Source: Rhizonema sp. PD37 (lineage in GTDB: Bacteria > Cyanobacteriota > Cyanobacteriia > Cyanobacteriales > Nostocaceae). Taken from it: DNA of 35,756 nt. Each line of letters begins with the position of its first letter. Position 1 is the first letter of the stretch. The stretch lies in the NCBI GenBank assembly GCA_029379215.1, contig JAQYWO010000054.1, forward strand, positions 1 through 35,756. Direction: 5' to 3'. The translations under genes and the position numbers were made by a program. The notes under the pieces are model-generated. The model had not been told where the DNA came from. It saw nothing but the letters and a program-made list of their open reading frames with translations, and made no database searches. Below are positions 8,144-17,722 of this stretch, one piece after another.

Positions 8144-9631
8144 TTATTCCATTCCGGGTTGCTTGAACAACACCATCAGTTTGTGTTTGCGACCGTGAGC
8201 TTGTATTAGACTTGCTCGATAGATTGACCAATTTGCTGTTCTCTCAGACGCTAAGTAAGCAGCCCGTGCTTTTTTTAACCAATCCATAGCATGAAGATAA
8301 TATTCTGCTTTACCCGCATCCATAATAGATTCAGCGCGGCTACAGGCATTTTTGAGCACCCAATCAGGATCGTGAGATATAGCAGCATCCATAACTTTAT
8401 AAATTATAGTTGAATAGTAGGAACTGAGTTCAGTGACTGTGGCGATCGCTTCATCAACTAACCCCTCGTGCAAAAATATATCAACTCTGGCATCCTCCGT
8501 TCCCCAACCTTTGTAGGCACGGAGTACATTAAGTAAATCTATTTTCACGCTTGCCCAGTTTTCAACAGCCAAATTCTCTATTTTCCGATACTCTGTAAAA
8601 GAGGGTATGCTCGAGAAAGCGACAATTCTTGCGTCTAAAGCCGCTTGATTATCTCCCAAACCCTCAGCCAGATCGCTTGTCCAAACTGCGAAGTCATACT
8701 GACAATCTCCTGGTAACGTTAACCCAACTTCAGCAATATGTAGTGCTTGCTGTAAAGCCTCTTGATCTCGAAGAGTTTTAACTAAGGCAAAGGCTTCATT
8801 CATAGAAGTCATTTGAGTTTGTGCAAGGGAGAGTGCTTCTTCAACCCGACCTAAGCGAGCTAGCATTGTTAAGTATTGCTGAGTTTGCCCTTCCGCTTCC
8901 GCCAAATGGAGGTATTCTTGGTACCGCTCCTCACGTTCGAGGATTTTTAACCGAATAAGTGCTAAATCGTCAGCGTAGTCTGGTGCGTCTTTCGCAGTTG
9001 CTTCAATTTCTGTCTTATTTCCTTGAAGAACCTGCACGAGTGGTGGATAATCCCAGCCTTGGTGCAAAGCTTCTAAGGCTAATCCAAAATCCGCATCCCA
9101 CTCATTCTGCCAGTTTTCTAAATTAACTTGTATGTCTTCTTTTTCCTCCGGGATAAGTTCGGTGGTAAGAATTGACTCACACCAAGCTTCGTTCAATTCT
9201 TGAACAATCTCTTCATTTTCAGCACCGTAGTCAGCAACATCATCCCAGTTTTCCACACAGGTAGAAGTAATCGCTTCCAGAATAGCGATCGCTCCCTTTC
9301 CGTCTCCACGCTCGCTAAAATCGACGGCTGTTTGTATGATATTAAGTAATTCCTCGCTGATTGGGTCATCCTCATAGCCGCCTTCCAAGCAGCGTACTGC
9401 ATTACGGAGAATGGCTCGCACCTGACGTTGAAAGGGAGTGGGATCGATTGTGCGATAAACCGATTGTCTTACTGTTTGAGTTGGACTGTGAGTTATATGC
9501 CCGAGTAGACTGTCAATCTCTTCTACCAATTCTGGATGTTTTGCTACCATATCTTGTAACAGTCGTTGGGTTTGTGCAAGATTCAGGTGAGAAAGTCGTT
9601 TTTCCCAAGAGGTAAGTTGCTCAATAGACAT
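8144..9631 (-). CDS. helical-repeat protein resembling the C-terminal part of SWIM zinc-finger proteins
   Basis: This 495-residue protein appears almost entirely alpha-helical, with TPR-like stretches (for example YLTMLARLGRVEEALSLAQ and YQEYLHLAEAEGQ). Its end, MDWLKKARAAYLASERTANW followed by a short basic tail, resembles the C-terminus of bacterial SWIM zinc-finger proteins. The Cys/His SWIM motif itself (CxC...CxH) is absent, so this is either a stand-alone solenoid or the C-terminal half of a split ancestor. No signal peptide or membrane segment is seen, so it is probably cytoplasmic. The ATG start at 9631 (MSIEQLTSWEKRL) is reasonable. It stands alone: about 520 bases without genes lie upstream and an inverted-repeat element downstream. 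The function is unknown; a scaffold role is only a guess. Confidence 0.7.
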   Translation of the reverse strand: MSIEQLTSWEKRLSHLNLAQTQRLLQDMVAKHPELVEEIDSLLGHITHSPTQTVRQSVYRTIDPTPFQRQVRAILRNAVRCLEGGYEDDPISEELLNIIQTAVDFSERGDGKGAIAILEAITSTCVENWDDVADYGAENEEIVQELNEAWCESILTTELIPEEKEDIQVNLENWQNEWDADFGLALEALHQGWDYPPLVQVLQGNKTEIEATAKDAPDYADDLALIRLKILEREERYQEYLHLAEAEGQTQQYLTMLARLGRVEEALSLAQTQMTSMNEAFALVKTLRDQEALQQALHIAEVGLTLPGDCQYDFAVWTSDLAEGLGDNQAALDARIVAFSSIPSFTEYRKIENLAVENWASVKIDLLNVLRAYKGWGTEDARVDIFLHEGLVDEAIATVTELSSYYSTIIYKVMDAAISHDPDWVLKNACSRAESIMDAGKAEYYLHAMDWLKKARAAYLASERTANWSIYRASLIQAHGRKHKLMVLFKQPGME

Positions 9632-10155
9632 AGGCGTAATTTTTTGTTGTACAATTTTTGGATCGAGTAATAACGCTCATCCTGAATAGGGATTGGGACT
9701 GTGGAGATGAATACCCTACTAGCCGATCTCTAGTTAACACGTCTGGTCGTTTAAAAAGAACACCCTAAAAATGTAAAAATTTTGACCTTAGTCTGGATAA
9801 TAGGTTTTGTAGCAAAAGATGCTAATCTACTAATAGTAAACAGTTAAAAGTTATTTTCCCCAAAACCTAGTGAAAAAGATTATTGAAAAATATACTTATA
9901 ACTCAGCACGAGTGAAGAAGTTCCCCCCCTAGCTACTACAGCCTTTCTAAGAACTGCCTTAACTAACATCATTAAGTATATAGATAAAAAAGGTCAGTAG
10001 TATTATACATGACTTTAAGTTATATCGAGCATCAATTTCTTCCTTCTGGTAACATAAATCATAAAATTGATTTAGCAACAGCATAAAATTAAGGAACTTG
10101 CACTGATTGCTAGGTCAGTTCAGAATAAATAGACGAAGCATGCGGGGAAACTAAG
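9632..10155. other. non-coding spacer upstream of lpdA
   Basis: This is an AT-rich spacer between divergent genes (the solenoid protein on minus, lpdA on plus). I see no coding frame, RNA gene or strong inverted repeat. Promoters for both flanking genes must lie here, but I cannot place them with confidence. The GGGGA at 10144-10148 is the likely ribosome-binding site of lpdA. Confidence 0.5.
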
Positions 10156-11586
10156 GTGAGTCAGGTATTTGATTACGATTTAGTGATTGTAGGCGCTGGA
10201 GTAGGTGGACACGGCGCTGCCTTACACGCCGTGAGTTGTGGTTTGAAAACAGCAATTGTCGAAGCGGCTGACATGGGAGGAACTTGTGTCAACCGAGGCT
10301 GTATTCCTTCTAAAGCATTGCTGGCGGCATCTGGACGCGTGCGGGAGTTACGCAATGCACATCACCTCAAGTCTTTGGGAATTCAACTCTCAGGTGTAGA
10401 ATTCGATCGCTCTGCCATCTCCCACCATGCGGGAAATTTGGTAGCTAAAATTCAAGATGATTTAACGAATAGCCTCAAACGTCTGAAAGTTGACATCATC
10501 CGAGGTTGGGGGAAAATTGCCGGGAGACAAAAAGTCAGTGTGATGACAGATAGTGGCGAAAAAATTATCACAGCTAAAGACATCATTCTTTCCCCCGGTT
10601 CTGTTCCCTTTGTTCCTCCAGGTATTGAAGTTGATGGCAAAACAGTTTTTACCAGCGACCAAGGAGTCAAGTTAGAATGGCTTCCAGAGTGGGTAGCGAT
10701 TATAGGCAGTGGTTACATCGGTTTGGAGTTTTCTGATATTTACTCGGCTTTAGGCTGTGAAATCACCATGATCGAAGCCCTAGATCAGTTGATGCCAGGG
10801 TTTGATCGTGATATTGCCAAACTTGCCGAACGTGTCCTCATTACTCCTCGAGATATTGAAACGCATGTCGGAATTTATGCAAGAAAAGTTATCCCAGGTT
10901 CACCAGTGGTGATTGAATTGGCTGACTTCAAAACTAAAGAACTCGTAGATGTGCTAGAAGTTGACGCCTGCTTGGTGGCAACAGGGCGTATCCCAGCTAC
11001 CAAAAATTTAGGACTGGATTCTATAGGTGTAGAACTCGACAGACGGAATTATATCCCAGTGAACGACAGTATGGCTGTACTGTCAGCAGGTGAGGTTGTA
11101 CCGCATGTCTGGGCAATTGGCGATGCTAACGGTAAAATGATGCTGGCACATGCGGCATCGGCACAAGGTATCGTCGCTGTGGAAAATATTTGTGGACGAC
11201 ACAAGGAAGCCGACTATCACAGCATTCCAGCCGCCGCGTTTACACACCCAGAAATTAGTTATGTGGGAATGACGGAAACCGTAGCTAAGGAAAAAGGTAA
11301 GGTAGAGGGATTTGAAGTAGGTATAACAAAAAGTTATTTTAAGGGTAACTCTAAAGCATTGGCAGAAGGTGAAGCTGACGGTATGGCAAAGGTGGTGTAC
11401 CGCCTCGACACGGGTGAAGTTTTGGGAGTTCACATTTTTGGGATACACGCCTCAGACTTAATTCATGAAGCGTCAGCAGCGATCGCCAACCGTCAAACAG
11501 TCCATAACCTGGCTCATTTAGTTCATGCCCACCCAACACTCTCTGAAGTGCTGGATGAAGCTTATAAAAGAGCGATCGCTCATTAG
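10156..11586 (+). CDS. lpdA: dihydrolipoyl dehydrogenase
   Basis: This flavoprotein (E3) reoxidises dihydrolipoamide with NAD+ in the pyruvate dehydrogenase and glycine cleavage complexes. The 476-residue chain starts with the FAD-binding [13 protein letters not shown], followed by the redox-active disulfide in [15 protein letters not shown] (about 42-56). The NAD-binding GSGYIGLEF, the second FAD motif [17 protein letters not shown] and the C-terminal catalytic HAHPTLSE (His-Glu pair) are all intact. The start is GTG (10156), with GGGGA 7 bases upstream. Length and motifs are normal. trpC follows on the same strand after a 122-base spacer of short repeats, so cotranscription is possible but not shown. 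Confidence 0.95.
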   Translation: MSQVFDYDLVIVGAGVGGHGAALHAVSCGLKTAIVEAADMGGTCVNRGCIPSKALLAASGRVRELRNAHHLKSLGIQLSGVEFDRSAISHHAGNLVAKIQDDLTNSLKRLKVDIIRGWGKIAGRQKVSVMTDSGEKIITAKDIILSPGSVPFVPPGIEVDGKTVFTSDQGVKLEWLPEWVAIIGSGYIGLEFSDIYSALGCEITMIEALDQLMPGFDRDIAKLAERVLITPRDIETHVGIYARKVIPGSPVVIELADFKTKELVDVLEVDACLVATGRIPATKNLGLDSIGVELDRRNYIPVNDSMAVLSAGEVVPHVWAIGDANGKMMLAHAASAQGIVAVENICGRHKEADYHSIPAAAFTHPEISYVGMTETVAKEKGKVEGFEVGITKSYFKGNSKALAEGEADGMAKVVYRLDTGEVLGVHIFGIHASDLIHEASAAIANRQTVHNLAHLVHAHPTLSEVLDEAYKRAIAH

Positions 11587-11598
11587 TTATTTGTTTCA

Positions 11599-11702
11599 AG
11601 TCATTAGTCATTTGCTCATAGTGTCAGCCTGTTTATGACGAAGGACTATCACCAATAACTAATGACTATAGATCAATGACTATAGACCAATGACTATTAA
11701 CT
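11599..11702. repeat. heptad-type short repeats between lpdA and trpC
   Basis: Three 14-base units begin AATGACTATAGA or a close variant at 11661, 11675 and 11689, so the period is twice seven. An inverted copy, AGTCATTAGT (11599-11608), matches ACTAATGACT (11658-11667). This fits the short tandemly repeated heptanucleotides known from heterocystous cyanobacteria. No protein is encoded. Confidence 0.7.
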
Positions 11703-11708
11703 TAAGAA

Positions 11709-12617
11709 ATGCTTATTCGTCGTCGTCAACCTAACCCAGCTATTGCAGTCTCCATATTGCAGTATCAAGTAGCTTTGCCAGATGCTCAGCCAAAAAATAT
11801 TTTGGAGGAAATCATCTGGCACAAAGAAATAGAAGTCGATCAAATGCGGGAACAACTCCCTTTACAGGAGTTGCAACGTCAAGCAAAAACGAAAGAGCCT
11901 CCCCATGATTTTGTAAGTGCATTACGCCAAAGTACAACAAAGCCAGCGTTGATTGCTGAAGTCAAAAAAGCGAGTCCTAGTAAAGGGGTATTACGCGAGG
12001 ATTTCGATCCAGTAGAAATCGCGCTCAAATATCAGCTTGGAGGTGCCAGTTGTATTTCGGTGCTAACAGATACAAAATTCTTTTCCGGTAGCTTTGACAA
12101 TTTAAGTAAGATTCGCTCCGCAGTAAATTTACCGCTTTTGTGTAAAGATTTCGTAATCTACCCTTACCAGATATATTTGGCATATGTTCGGGGTGCAGAT
12201 GCAGTATTATTAATTGCGGCGATACTTAGCGATCAAGATTTGCAATACTTCGTCAAAATTGCTAATGCATTAAAAATAGCAGTTTTAGTAGAAGTCCATA
12301 CTCTAGCAGAACTTGACCGCGTTTTAACGATAGATGGCATCTCCTTAGTAGGTATTAATAATCGTAACTTAGAAGATTTTTCAGTGACGTTGCAAACGAC
12401 TTGCGAATTATTGGCGAATAGAGGTGAGCAATTGCAGAAACGGAACATTTTAGTTGTAAGTGAGTCAGGAATATATAATTCCAATGACTTAAGTGTGGTA
12501 GCAAATGCAGGTGCATCTGCTGTTCTGATTGGAGAGTCTTTGGTAACACAGTCAGATCCAGAACTCGCGATCGCTAATCTTTTTGAGAAATCTTCAACAG
12601 AGCGATCGAGGCTTTAA
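11709..12617 (+). CDS. trpC: indole-3-glycerol phosphate synthase
   Basis: TrpC closes the indole ring in tryptophan synthesis, turning carboxyphenylamino-deoxyribulose phosphate into indole-3-glycerol phosphate and CO2. The 302-residue protein has the TIM-barrel signatures [11 protein letters not shown] (catalytic Lys region), [38 protein letters not shown] and the phosphate-binding end VVSESGI plus [10 protein letters not shown]. The N-terminal 35 residues ([14 protein letters not shown] and on) form an extension typical of cyanobacterial TrpC and support the ATG at 11709. No catalytic residue is missing. It sits downstream of lpdA and just upstream of the DUF5340-type gene. Confidence 0.95.
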   Translation: MLIRRRQPNPAIAVSILQYQVALPDAQPKNILEEIIWHKEIEVDQMREQLPLQELQRQAKTKEPPHDFVSALRQSTTKPALIAEVKKASPSKGVLREDFDPVEIALKYQLGGASCISVLTDTKFFSGSFDNLSKIRSAVNLPLLCKDFVIYPYQIYLAYVRGADAVLLIAAILSDQDLQYFVKIANALKIAVLVEVHTLAELDRVLTIDGISLVGINNRNLEDFSVTLQTTCELLANRGEQLQKRNILVVSESGIYNSNDLSVVANAGASAVLIGESLVTQSDPELAIANLFEKSSTERSRL

Positions 12618-12679
12618 CCAATTAAATTTTTGGTATTTAACAATTATTAACAAATCATCTCACATCTACAATCAACTAC

Positions 12680-12916
12680 ATGGAGCAAATTCCTCTACCT
12701 TCACCTATCCACTACGAACTGATACTGCAACTGCTTGAAAGACAAACCATGTCAGCAGTGAGGGAAGATCCTAATCTACGTAATCAGGTGAACCAACTCA
12801 TCATAACTCTGCGTAAAGCAGCTGCCCAACAAAAGCATTTAGAAGAAATTTGCCAGTCTTCCTCAATGGTAGTTGACCACCGTTGGTCGCTTAATCATCT
12901 TAATAATCGGCATTAA
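12680..12916 (+). CDS. small DUF5340-type cyanobacterial protein
   Basis: This 78-residue soluble protein has the look of the DUF5340 family, which is restricted to cyanobacteria: MEQIPLPSPIHYELILQLLE at the start, then a helical middle (NQLIITLRKAAAQQKHLEEI). No cysteine pair, signal peptide or membrane segment is present. It begins 62 bases after trpC on the same strand and may be in its transcript. The function of the family is not known to me, and the family name is recalled from pattern and not confirmed. Confidence 0.6.
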   Translation: MEQIPLPSPIHYELILQLLERQTMSAVREDPNLRNQVNQLIITLRKAAAQQKHLEEICQSSSMVVDHRWSLNHLNNRH

Positions 12917-13283
12917 ATGCTCCTGATTAAGGAACATCTCCGTTGCTTATCAGTAGTAAAGAGCTTTATGTGAGTAGCATTATCAGAGAATTAAAAATTC
13001 GTTTTGGAAAGTCAAGAGCAATTCTATTGACGTGCAGCGACTTCCTTCTGGATATGGTAGCTTTGTTTCCCCATTTCCACGCTCCGTATACTGCTACTCG
13101 ACCCCATGAATTCGTCTTTATCCACAATCAGCGAAAATACTAATATAGCGGGTTACATTATCTACACGCTATGTCAAATTTTATTTAGATGAGTCAAAAC
13201 TTATACAGTTAACTTTACGCTCTTTCAGGGGTTGAAGAAGGCAGAGTCGATGTAACATACTTCGATTCTCTTAAATAAGGTAG
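12917..13283. other. spacer with no supported gene
   Basis: This lies between convergent genes. A 66-codon plus-strand frame from a TTG at 12943 has no ribosome-binding site and no family resemblance, so I do not call it. I see no strong terminator hairpin or repeat here. Confidence 0.5.
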
Positions 13284-13520
13284 TTATAAGTATGCTGTTT
13301 CTAACCAATCATAAATTTTTTCTAATTGTTCTAAGGTAATCAAACCATACTGCCAAAGAATCATCGGCAATGGTCCTGGATCTTGCTCGCTGTGACGAAG
13401 AGCAACTCCTATTGCAGCTGTAGAAATTGCTAAGTCCTCTAGCAAAAAGCTCACTAATCTAGAATAACTTGACGGCAACATTTGTTGTATTTCACCTCCT
13501 TCAGTAAAATCGATTGTCAT
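13284..13520 (-). CDS. DUF2949-type small protein
   Basis: This 78-residue protein matches the cyanobacterial DUF2949 pattern: LVSFLLEDLAISTAAIGVAL, then the strongly conserved-looking block HSEQDPGPLPMILWQYGLIT and the C-terminal YDWLETA. The frame is open up to 13646, but family members begin near MTIDFTE, so I place the start at ATG 13520. An ATG at 13535 would add five residues. The extra upstream part (MRFPRFLSLRLANRT) looks non-homologous. It is probably cytoplasmic; the role is unknown. It is the last gene in the minus-strand series that begins with petM, but 385 bases separate it from the DUF192 gene and a terminator lies between, so it likely has its own promoter. Confidence 0.75.
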   Translation of the reverse strand: MTIDFTEGGEIQQMLPSSYSRLVSFLLEDLAISTAAIGVALRHSEQDPGPLPMILWQYGLITLEQLEKIYDWLETAYL

Positions 13521-13841
13521 AGAGCAATTTATCATTCTTAAGTGGTTAGTAAGTAGTAATATATTTACTATCGTGCCTTCGTACCTTAAAGATACCAACA
13601 ATGTTCGGTTGGCTAGCCTCAATGATAGAAATCTAGGAAATCTCAATCATGCTACTTGTCTGCTAAAAGGTCAAGTAGTATATTCCCTAGATAAGGACTA
13701 ATTTTATCTTTTTTAATTCGGCGCTCTTGTCTATTACACTTTTGTTAAGAAAGATTCATAAACTTATAGTCTCTTATCGAGAACTATTTATACATACACC
13801 AAAAGAATGATTTTTGCAACACAACTGTGAGAGTGATGCAG

Positions 13842-13890
13842 AAAAAAAATTATACTACGCATGGGAAATGAAAGTCAAATTTATGCGTAG
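13842..13890 (-). terminator. intrinsic terminator of the DUF192 gene
   Basis: On the minus strand, CTACGCAT (13890-13883) pairs with ATGCGTAG (13862-13855) in a perfect 8-bp stem. TATAA and an uninterrupted run of eight T follow. It lies 16 bases past the stop of the DUF192 lipoprotein gene. The stem plus T-tract is the classical Rho-independent form. Confidence 0.7.
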
Positions 13891-13905
13891 ATGAGATATT
13901 AATCT

Positions 13906-14445
13906 TCAACTTCGCGAAGGATTGGAATTCAAATACTCAATCTTGACAGGAGTACTTACCTTCAAACCCAATTCTGCTGCTCGACCAGAACGCAGTTCAA
14001 TCACCATGTCAAAAGGTTTTTTAGGACCATAGCTGGGACAAGGATCGTTCTTACAACCAGGTACAGAAGCTGCGACATACTCTACAACCCCATTTCGCAA
14101 AAAGACCATATCCAGCGCCACAGGTACATTCTTCATCCAAAAACCGACAGTTTCTGGTGGTGAGAATGGAAACAGCATCCCCCTGTCATCAGGTAAAGCT
14201 GGTCTGTACATCAATCCCAATGCCTGTTGCTGAGACGTTCGCGCCACTTCTAATTGAATTTTTGTACCATTAGGAACAATTGCTTGAGCTGAAATTGGTA
14301 GTTGTTGACCTGCATTTGTTGCCGTTAACATTTGATCCATATTTACTGATGTTTGAGTTTGAGAAGGTTCTGCTGGTGTTGGTGTCGAACAACTCATCAG
14401 CAAAAAGCCCAGTACTATAGAAAGCAAACCCAGCCGACAGTTCAT
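13906..14445 (-). CDS. DUF192 family lipoprotein
   Basis: This 179-residue protein has a short signal sequence ending in lipobox LMSC (Cys19), so it should be lipid-anchored in the envelope. Residues from about 60 onward form a DUF192 domain: LEVARTSQQQALGLMYRP, MLFPF and the core FWMKNVPVALDMVFL, then a Cys pair in VPGCKNDPCPSYGP and the end EYLNSN. DUF192 proteins are small beta-rich proteins of unknown function found in bacteria and archaea. The ATG at 14445 directly precedes the signal sequence. A terminator follows the gene. The upstream spacer holds an inverted repeat of GGATTTTGGATT. Confidence 0.85.
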   Translation of the reverse strand: MNCRLGLLSIVLGFLLMSCSTPTPAEPSQTQTSVNMDQMLTATNAGQQLPISAQAIVPNGTKIQLEVARTSQQQALGLMYRPALPDDRGMLFPFSPPETVGFWMKNVPVALDMVFLRNGVVEYVAASVPGCKNDPCPSYGPKKPFDMVIELRSGRAAELGLKVSTPVKIEYLNSNPSRS

Positions 14446-14495
14446 AGCAATTTTATATTTTAAATTTTATACTTGGTAAATATATTTTATATTAA

Positions 14496-14579
14496 GGATT
14501 TTGGATTGGAGTACGCTCGGGCTTACGTAGCTACTTAAAATAATCCCAGAATAACCTCATAAACCCAAATCCAAAATCC
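14496..14579. repeat. inverted GGATTTTGGATT repeat
   Basis: GGATTTTGGATT (14496-14507) is perfectly inverted at AATCCAAAATCC (14568-14579). The motif is a heptad (TTGGATT) repeat and also appears at both edges of the extra segment in pdxA (18784-18800 and 18894-18908). It lies between the nblR-like and DUF192 genes and encodes nothing. Confidence 0.65.
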
Positions 14580-14595
14580 GGGTATCCAAAATTAC

Positions 14596-15282
14596 CTACG
14601 ATTCTCTTAGCACGTACCCAACTCCTCGCACTGTCTGAATCAAGCGCTTTTGACTTTCATCCTCTATCTTCAACCGCAAGTAGCGAATATACACCTCAAT
14701 TACATTTGACTCACCCATAAAATCATAACCCCAAACATTCTCGAGAATTTGTTCGCGAGTTAATACTTCACGAGGATGTTCCATTAAATACTTTAGTAGT
14801 TCAAATTCCTTCATTGTCAAGTCGATAGTTCGCCCGTTGCTTATAGCACGACGTGTTGCCAGATCTAAGACAAGATCCCCAAAACGTAACTGTTCTGAGT
14901 TATCAACTTCAGGTTTTAAGTAAAGACGAACTAAATTCAAAAAGTCTTCCCCACGGTAAGGCTTGAGGAAGTAATCATCAGCTCCTGCTTCTAAGCAAGC
15001 GACTCTGTCATCTACAGTATCCCTCGCCATTAGTACTAGTACAGGTGATTGCGTTCCAGTATTTCTGAGATTTTTGCATAACGAGAGTCCTGATTCTCCT
15101 GTGAGCATCCGGTCTATAACAATTAAAGCAGGCTGGCGATCGCGACACTGTTGTAAACCACTCATTCCATCATGAGCCACAACGGGTTCATAGCCAGCTT
15201 CCTTTAAATCAAAAGCAAGCTGATTGGCTAAACTCTCATCACTTTCGATCGTCAAAACACAGGGGTTGTGAGCAAGCTTCAT
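14596..15282 (-). CDS. nblR: NblR-like OmpR-family response regulator
   Basis: This 228-residue regulator has an N-terminal receiver (1-120) and a C-terminal OmpR/PhoB winged helix (about 130-228: MKEFELLKYLMEHPREVLTR, YIRYLRLKIE, RGVGYVLR). It resembles NblR, which drives phycobilisome breakdown and survival during nutrient or light stress. The receiver keeps Asp57 (VIDRML) and Lys107 (FLKPY), but the acidic pocket reads ESDE in place of the usual DDD/DDE, and the conserved Thr/Ser position is Met85 (VLVLMARD). That fits an atypical, possibly phosphorylation-independent receiver, as reported for NblR. No partner kinase is adjacent. It follows the NAD kinase gene on the same strand by 173 bases. 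The exact name is recalled from family resemblance; another OmpR-type regulator is the alternative. Confidence 0.75.
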   Translation of the reverse strand: MKLAHNPCVLTIESDESLANQLAFDLKEAGYEPVVAHDGMSGLQQCRDRQPALIVIDRMLTGESGLSLCKNLRNTGTQSPVLVLMARDTVDDRVACLEAGADDYFLKPYRGEDFLNLVRLYLKPEVDNSEQLRFGDLVLDLATRRAISNGRTIDLTMKEFELLKYLMEHPREVLTREQILENVWGYDFMGESNVIEVYIRYLRLKIEDESQKRLIQTVRGVGYVLRES

Positions 15283-15455
15283 ATCGATTTTGGATTGTGA
15301 AGTTGGGTTTTTGGAGTTATATCATGTCCGCTCTGATAGTCACAGGGAGTAGAACCCCCTTTCTTAATATTAATTGGGGAGTTAGGAGAAGGAGGAAGCA
15401 ATAATCATGAATCTTGTTTCCTGTCTCCTAAGTGCTAAAAAGCTTATTCCTCGTC

Positions 15456-16373
15456 CTACGGTAATTCCACAGATGAAGGTTTAGCGATATGTGCTAAACC
15501 CCAGCCTAATTTTTCTCGTAAAATTCGGAAAAACTCTGGAGGTTGTAGCCGGACGAAGCGGGCATGATATTGAGAGCGCGATAAATGCACCCGATCTTGT
15601 GGTAGAACATAGCATCCTCCATTCCCATCAACTACCATCACCAAGCGAGGAGTATTGACTGGATAGATATTAACTGGTTCGTTATCTGGAAACACCAATG
15701 CTCTAGAAGCCAAGGAATGAGGACATATAGGTACAAGTTGCAAAACTGGTACACCAGGGGTGACAACCGGACCCCCTGCACTCAAAGAATAAGCTGTCGA
15801 ACCAGTCGGTGTAGATATAATGACACCATCTGCCGCAATATCCACTGGCGAGTGACGACCTATGGCAATTTCAAAATGGCACATCGAGGTTAAAGGCTCC
15901 CGATGCAGTACCATCTCATTCAAGCAGAGAGCTTCCCAGAGGACTGAATCTCCTCGAAATACTTTGATAGCAAGCATTATCCGCTCTTCGATTTCATACT
16001 CACCTGCCAGCAGACGCTCTATTGTTTGAGGCAACTGGTTAAGGTAAGCTTCCGTCAAAAAGCCCATATGACCCGTATTCACTGCTAATATGGGGATACC
16101 ACAGGGAGCAACTAAACGGGCTGCTGCTAAAACAGTTCCATCTCCCCCTAGCACGATAGCAAACTTTGTTTCTGAGTCAAAACCAGGGGGTGTCAGGCCT
16201 TCTATTGGTGTGTGGCACACAGGACTATCTGGAGTAGAATATCCCAGCATACCACCTGTACCCGTTGTCATGCTTACGTTCCAGCCGACAGCGGTCAACT
16301 TGTCTCTCAATTCGATAGCGACGCGACACGCTATCGGTTTAACATCATTGTAAATAATGCCTGCTTTCGGCAC
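15456..16373 (-). CDS. nadK: NAD(+) kinase
   Basis: NAD kinase phosphorylates NAD+ to NADP+, the acceptor for photosynthetic electron flow. The 305-residue protein shows the catalytic [11 protein letters not shown] (about 76-86), [11 protein letters not shown], the LNEMVLHRE element, [22 protein letters not shown] (substrate site) and the C-terminal VVDGNG. The length is usual for the cyanobacterial enzymes. Cyanobacteria commonly have two NAD kinases, and I cannot say with certainty which this is. The start is GTG (16373; [13 protein letters not shown]), with no strong Shine-Dalgarno. It lies between ycf39 (118 bases upstream) and the nblR-like gene on the same strand. Confidence 0.93.
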   Translation of the reverse strand: MPKAGIIYNDVKPIACRVAIELRDKLTAVGWNVSMTTGTGGMLGYSTPDSPVCHTPIEGLTPPGFDSETKFAIVLGGDGTVLAAARLVAPCGIPILAVNTGHMGFLTEAYLNQLPQTIERLLAGEYEIEERIMLAIKVFRGDSVLWEALCLNEMVLHREPLTSMCHFEIAIGRHSPVDIAADGVIISTPTGSTAYSLSAGGPVVTPGVPVLQLVPICPHSLASRALVFPDNEPVNIYPVNTPRLVMVVDGNGGCYVLPQDRVHLSRSQYHARFVRLQPPEFFRILREKLGWGLAHIAKPSSVELP

Positions 16374-16490
16374 ACTTAAATATCCAACTTCATAGCGATG
16401 CTCTGTATTCTGTTAATATTGACATATTTTTAATGATTTAGTCATTAATTCTTTGCCAAATGTTTTATTATGTATCTTTTTTTACCATGA

Positions 16491-17474
16491 CTAGTCACTA
16501 GTTTTTTTGAACGGAGTTCTTTGTTTCTGCTTTTTAGTTTTATCTTTCTCATAGTCTAACTCTTTCAGCTTTTTCATAATTCGGCTGAAATACTCTTGTA
16601 AGTACGCTTCCAGAGTCGTCGTTTCCTTTGGATCTAATCCAAAGACCTTGTAAACCTCATCCATTGGAGCATTAAGTGGTATTCCACTTGCTAGGACTTC
16701 TGTAAAAGCCAGTCGATCTGCTATGTTCCATGACCACTGGAACAACCGCAGCAAAGAGCGCATGGCACGCAGTACGCTGACTGGCATCCGCGTTACCCTG
16801 GCTTCTTTTCCAGACAAGCGTTCGCACAGCTTAATAATTTCCTCAGCACTCCAAGCACGAGTCCCCATTATTGGGAAAGTTTGGTTTTCAGTTTCTTTAA
16901 CCGCTAAAGCACGGATAGCAAATTTAGCAATATCCTGAGTATCCATATAAGCTATGGGAGAAGACTCACCTGTCACCCATACTGGCTGTCCTTCCAAAAT
17001 AGAAATTCCATATTGACCAATTAAGCCTTGCATAAAGCCAGCTAGAGACAATATGGTGTAATTCAAGCCTGATTCAGCTAAAAAGAGTTCCGTACAGCGC
17101 TTAATCTCCATCAATGGCACTCCCGGATACTTTTCAGCATTGAAGACAGAAAAGAAGATAAAACGCTCAACACCTGCAGCTACAGCTGCTTGAATTAAAG
17201 ATACTTTACCTTCCCAGTCCACCCTCTTAATACTCAGAGGATCCGTAGGACGAGATGTTGAAGCATCAATAACTGCAGTTGCACCTTCAAGGGCGACTTT
17301 AAGTGTTCGCGGGTCACACAAATCTCCGCGTACGAGTTCTGCACCCCATTCTTTCAAAAATGCGGCTTTTTTAGGACTCCGAACAAGGCAACGGACTTTA
17401 TAACCCTCATCGATGGCACGACGAGCCACTTGCCTTCCCAAGGTGCCACTTGCACCAATGATTAATAATGTCAT
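16491..17474 (-). CDS. ycf39: Ycf39, atypical SDR photosystem II assembly factor
   Basis: Ycf39 is an NAD(P)-binding SDR-like protein that works with high-light-inducible proteins in the early assembly of photosystem II reaction centres, helping deliver chlorophyll to D1. The 327-residue chain starts MTLLIIGASGTLGRQVARRA, a GxxGxxG Rossmann motif. It continues with CLVRSPKKAAFLKEWGAELV, the family-type FFSVFNAEKYPGVPLMEIK and LAGFMQGLIGQY. The last 30 residues are strongly basic (KKLKELDYEKDKTKKQKQR), possibly a membrane or partner contact. The usual SDR Tyr-x3-Lys is not intact, as expected for an atypical member. petM lies just upstream on the same strand (293 bases) and NAD kinase downstream. 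Confidence 0.92.
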   Translation of the reverse strand: MTLLIIGASGTLGRQVARRAIDEGYKVRCLVRSPKKAAFLKEWGAELVRGDLCDPRTLKVALEGATAVIDASTSRPTDPLSIKRVDWEGKVSLIQAAVAAGVERFIFFSVFNAEKYPGVPLMEIKRCTELFLAESGLNYTILSLAGFMQGLIGQYGISILEGQPVWVTGESSPIAYMDTQDIAKFAIRALAVKETENQTFPIMGTRAWSAEEIIKLCERLSGKEARVTRMPVSVLRAMRSLLRLFQWSWNIADRLAFTEVLASGIPLNAPMDEVYKVFGLDPKETTTLEAYLQEYFSRIMKKLKELDYEKDKTKKQKQRTPFKKTSD

Positions 17475-17722
17475 GAGGGTTCTTTACTAAATTTAAACTT
17501 TTATGACTAAAATCTTATCAGAATCATCTATATAAACAAAGTTAACAAAAACTTTAATAAACTTTTTCCAGAAAGCAGACAGACAATGGCAAAATAGATT
17601 GCCCGAATCTTGTGGTATGGAATTACCTGCCCTTTTTCGTGCTTAAATTAGGTTTACATTACTCTATCCTGAGTTAAAAGTGTTAATACTTTAACTTTAC
17701 AAGTCAAAAATATCACACTTTT

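Noticed and set aside
11083..11448. 121-codon minus-strand frame inside lpdA
   Set aside because: It lies wholly within lpdA, whose motifs are intact, and looks like a reverse-frame artefact.
11661..11702. possible CRISPR-like repeats
   Set aside because: Units are only 14 bases and contiguous with no unique spacers, so they are short tandem repeats; no cas gene is near.
12943..13143. 66-codon plus-strand frame after the DUF5340-type gene
   Set aside because: It needs a TTG start without a ribosome-binding site, and its composition does not resemble a known protein.
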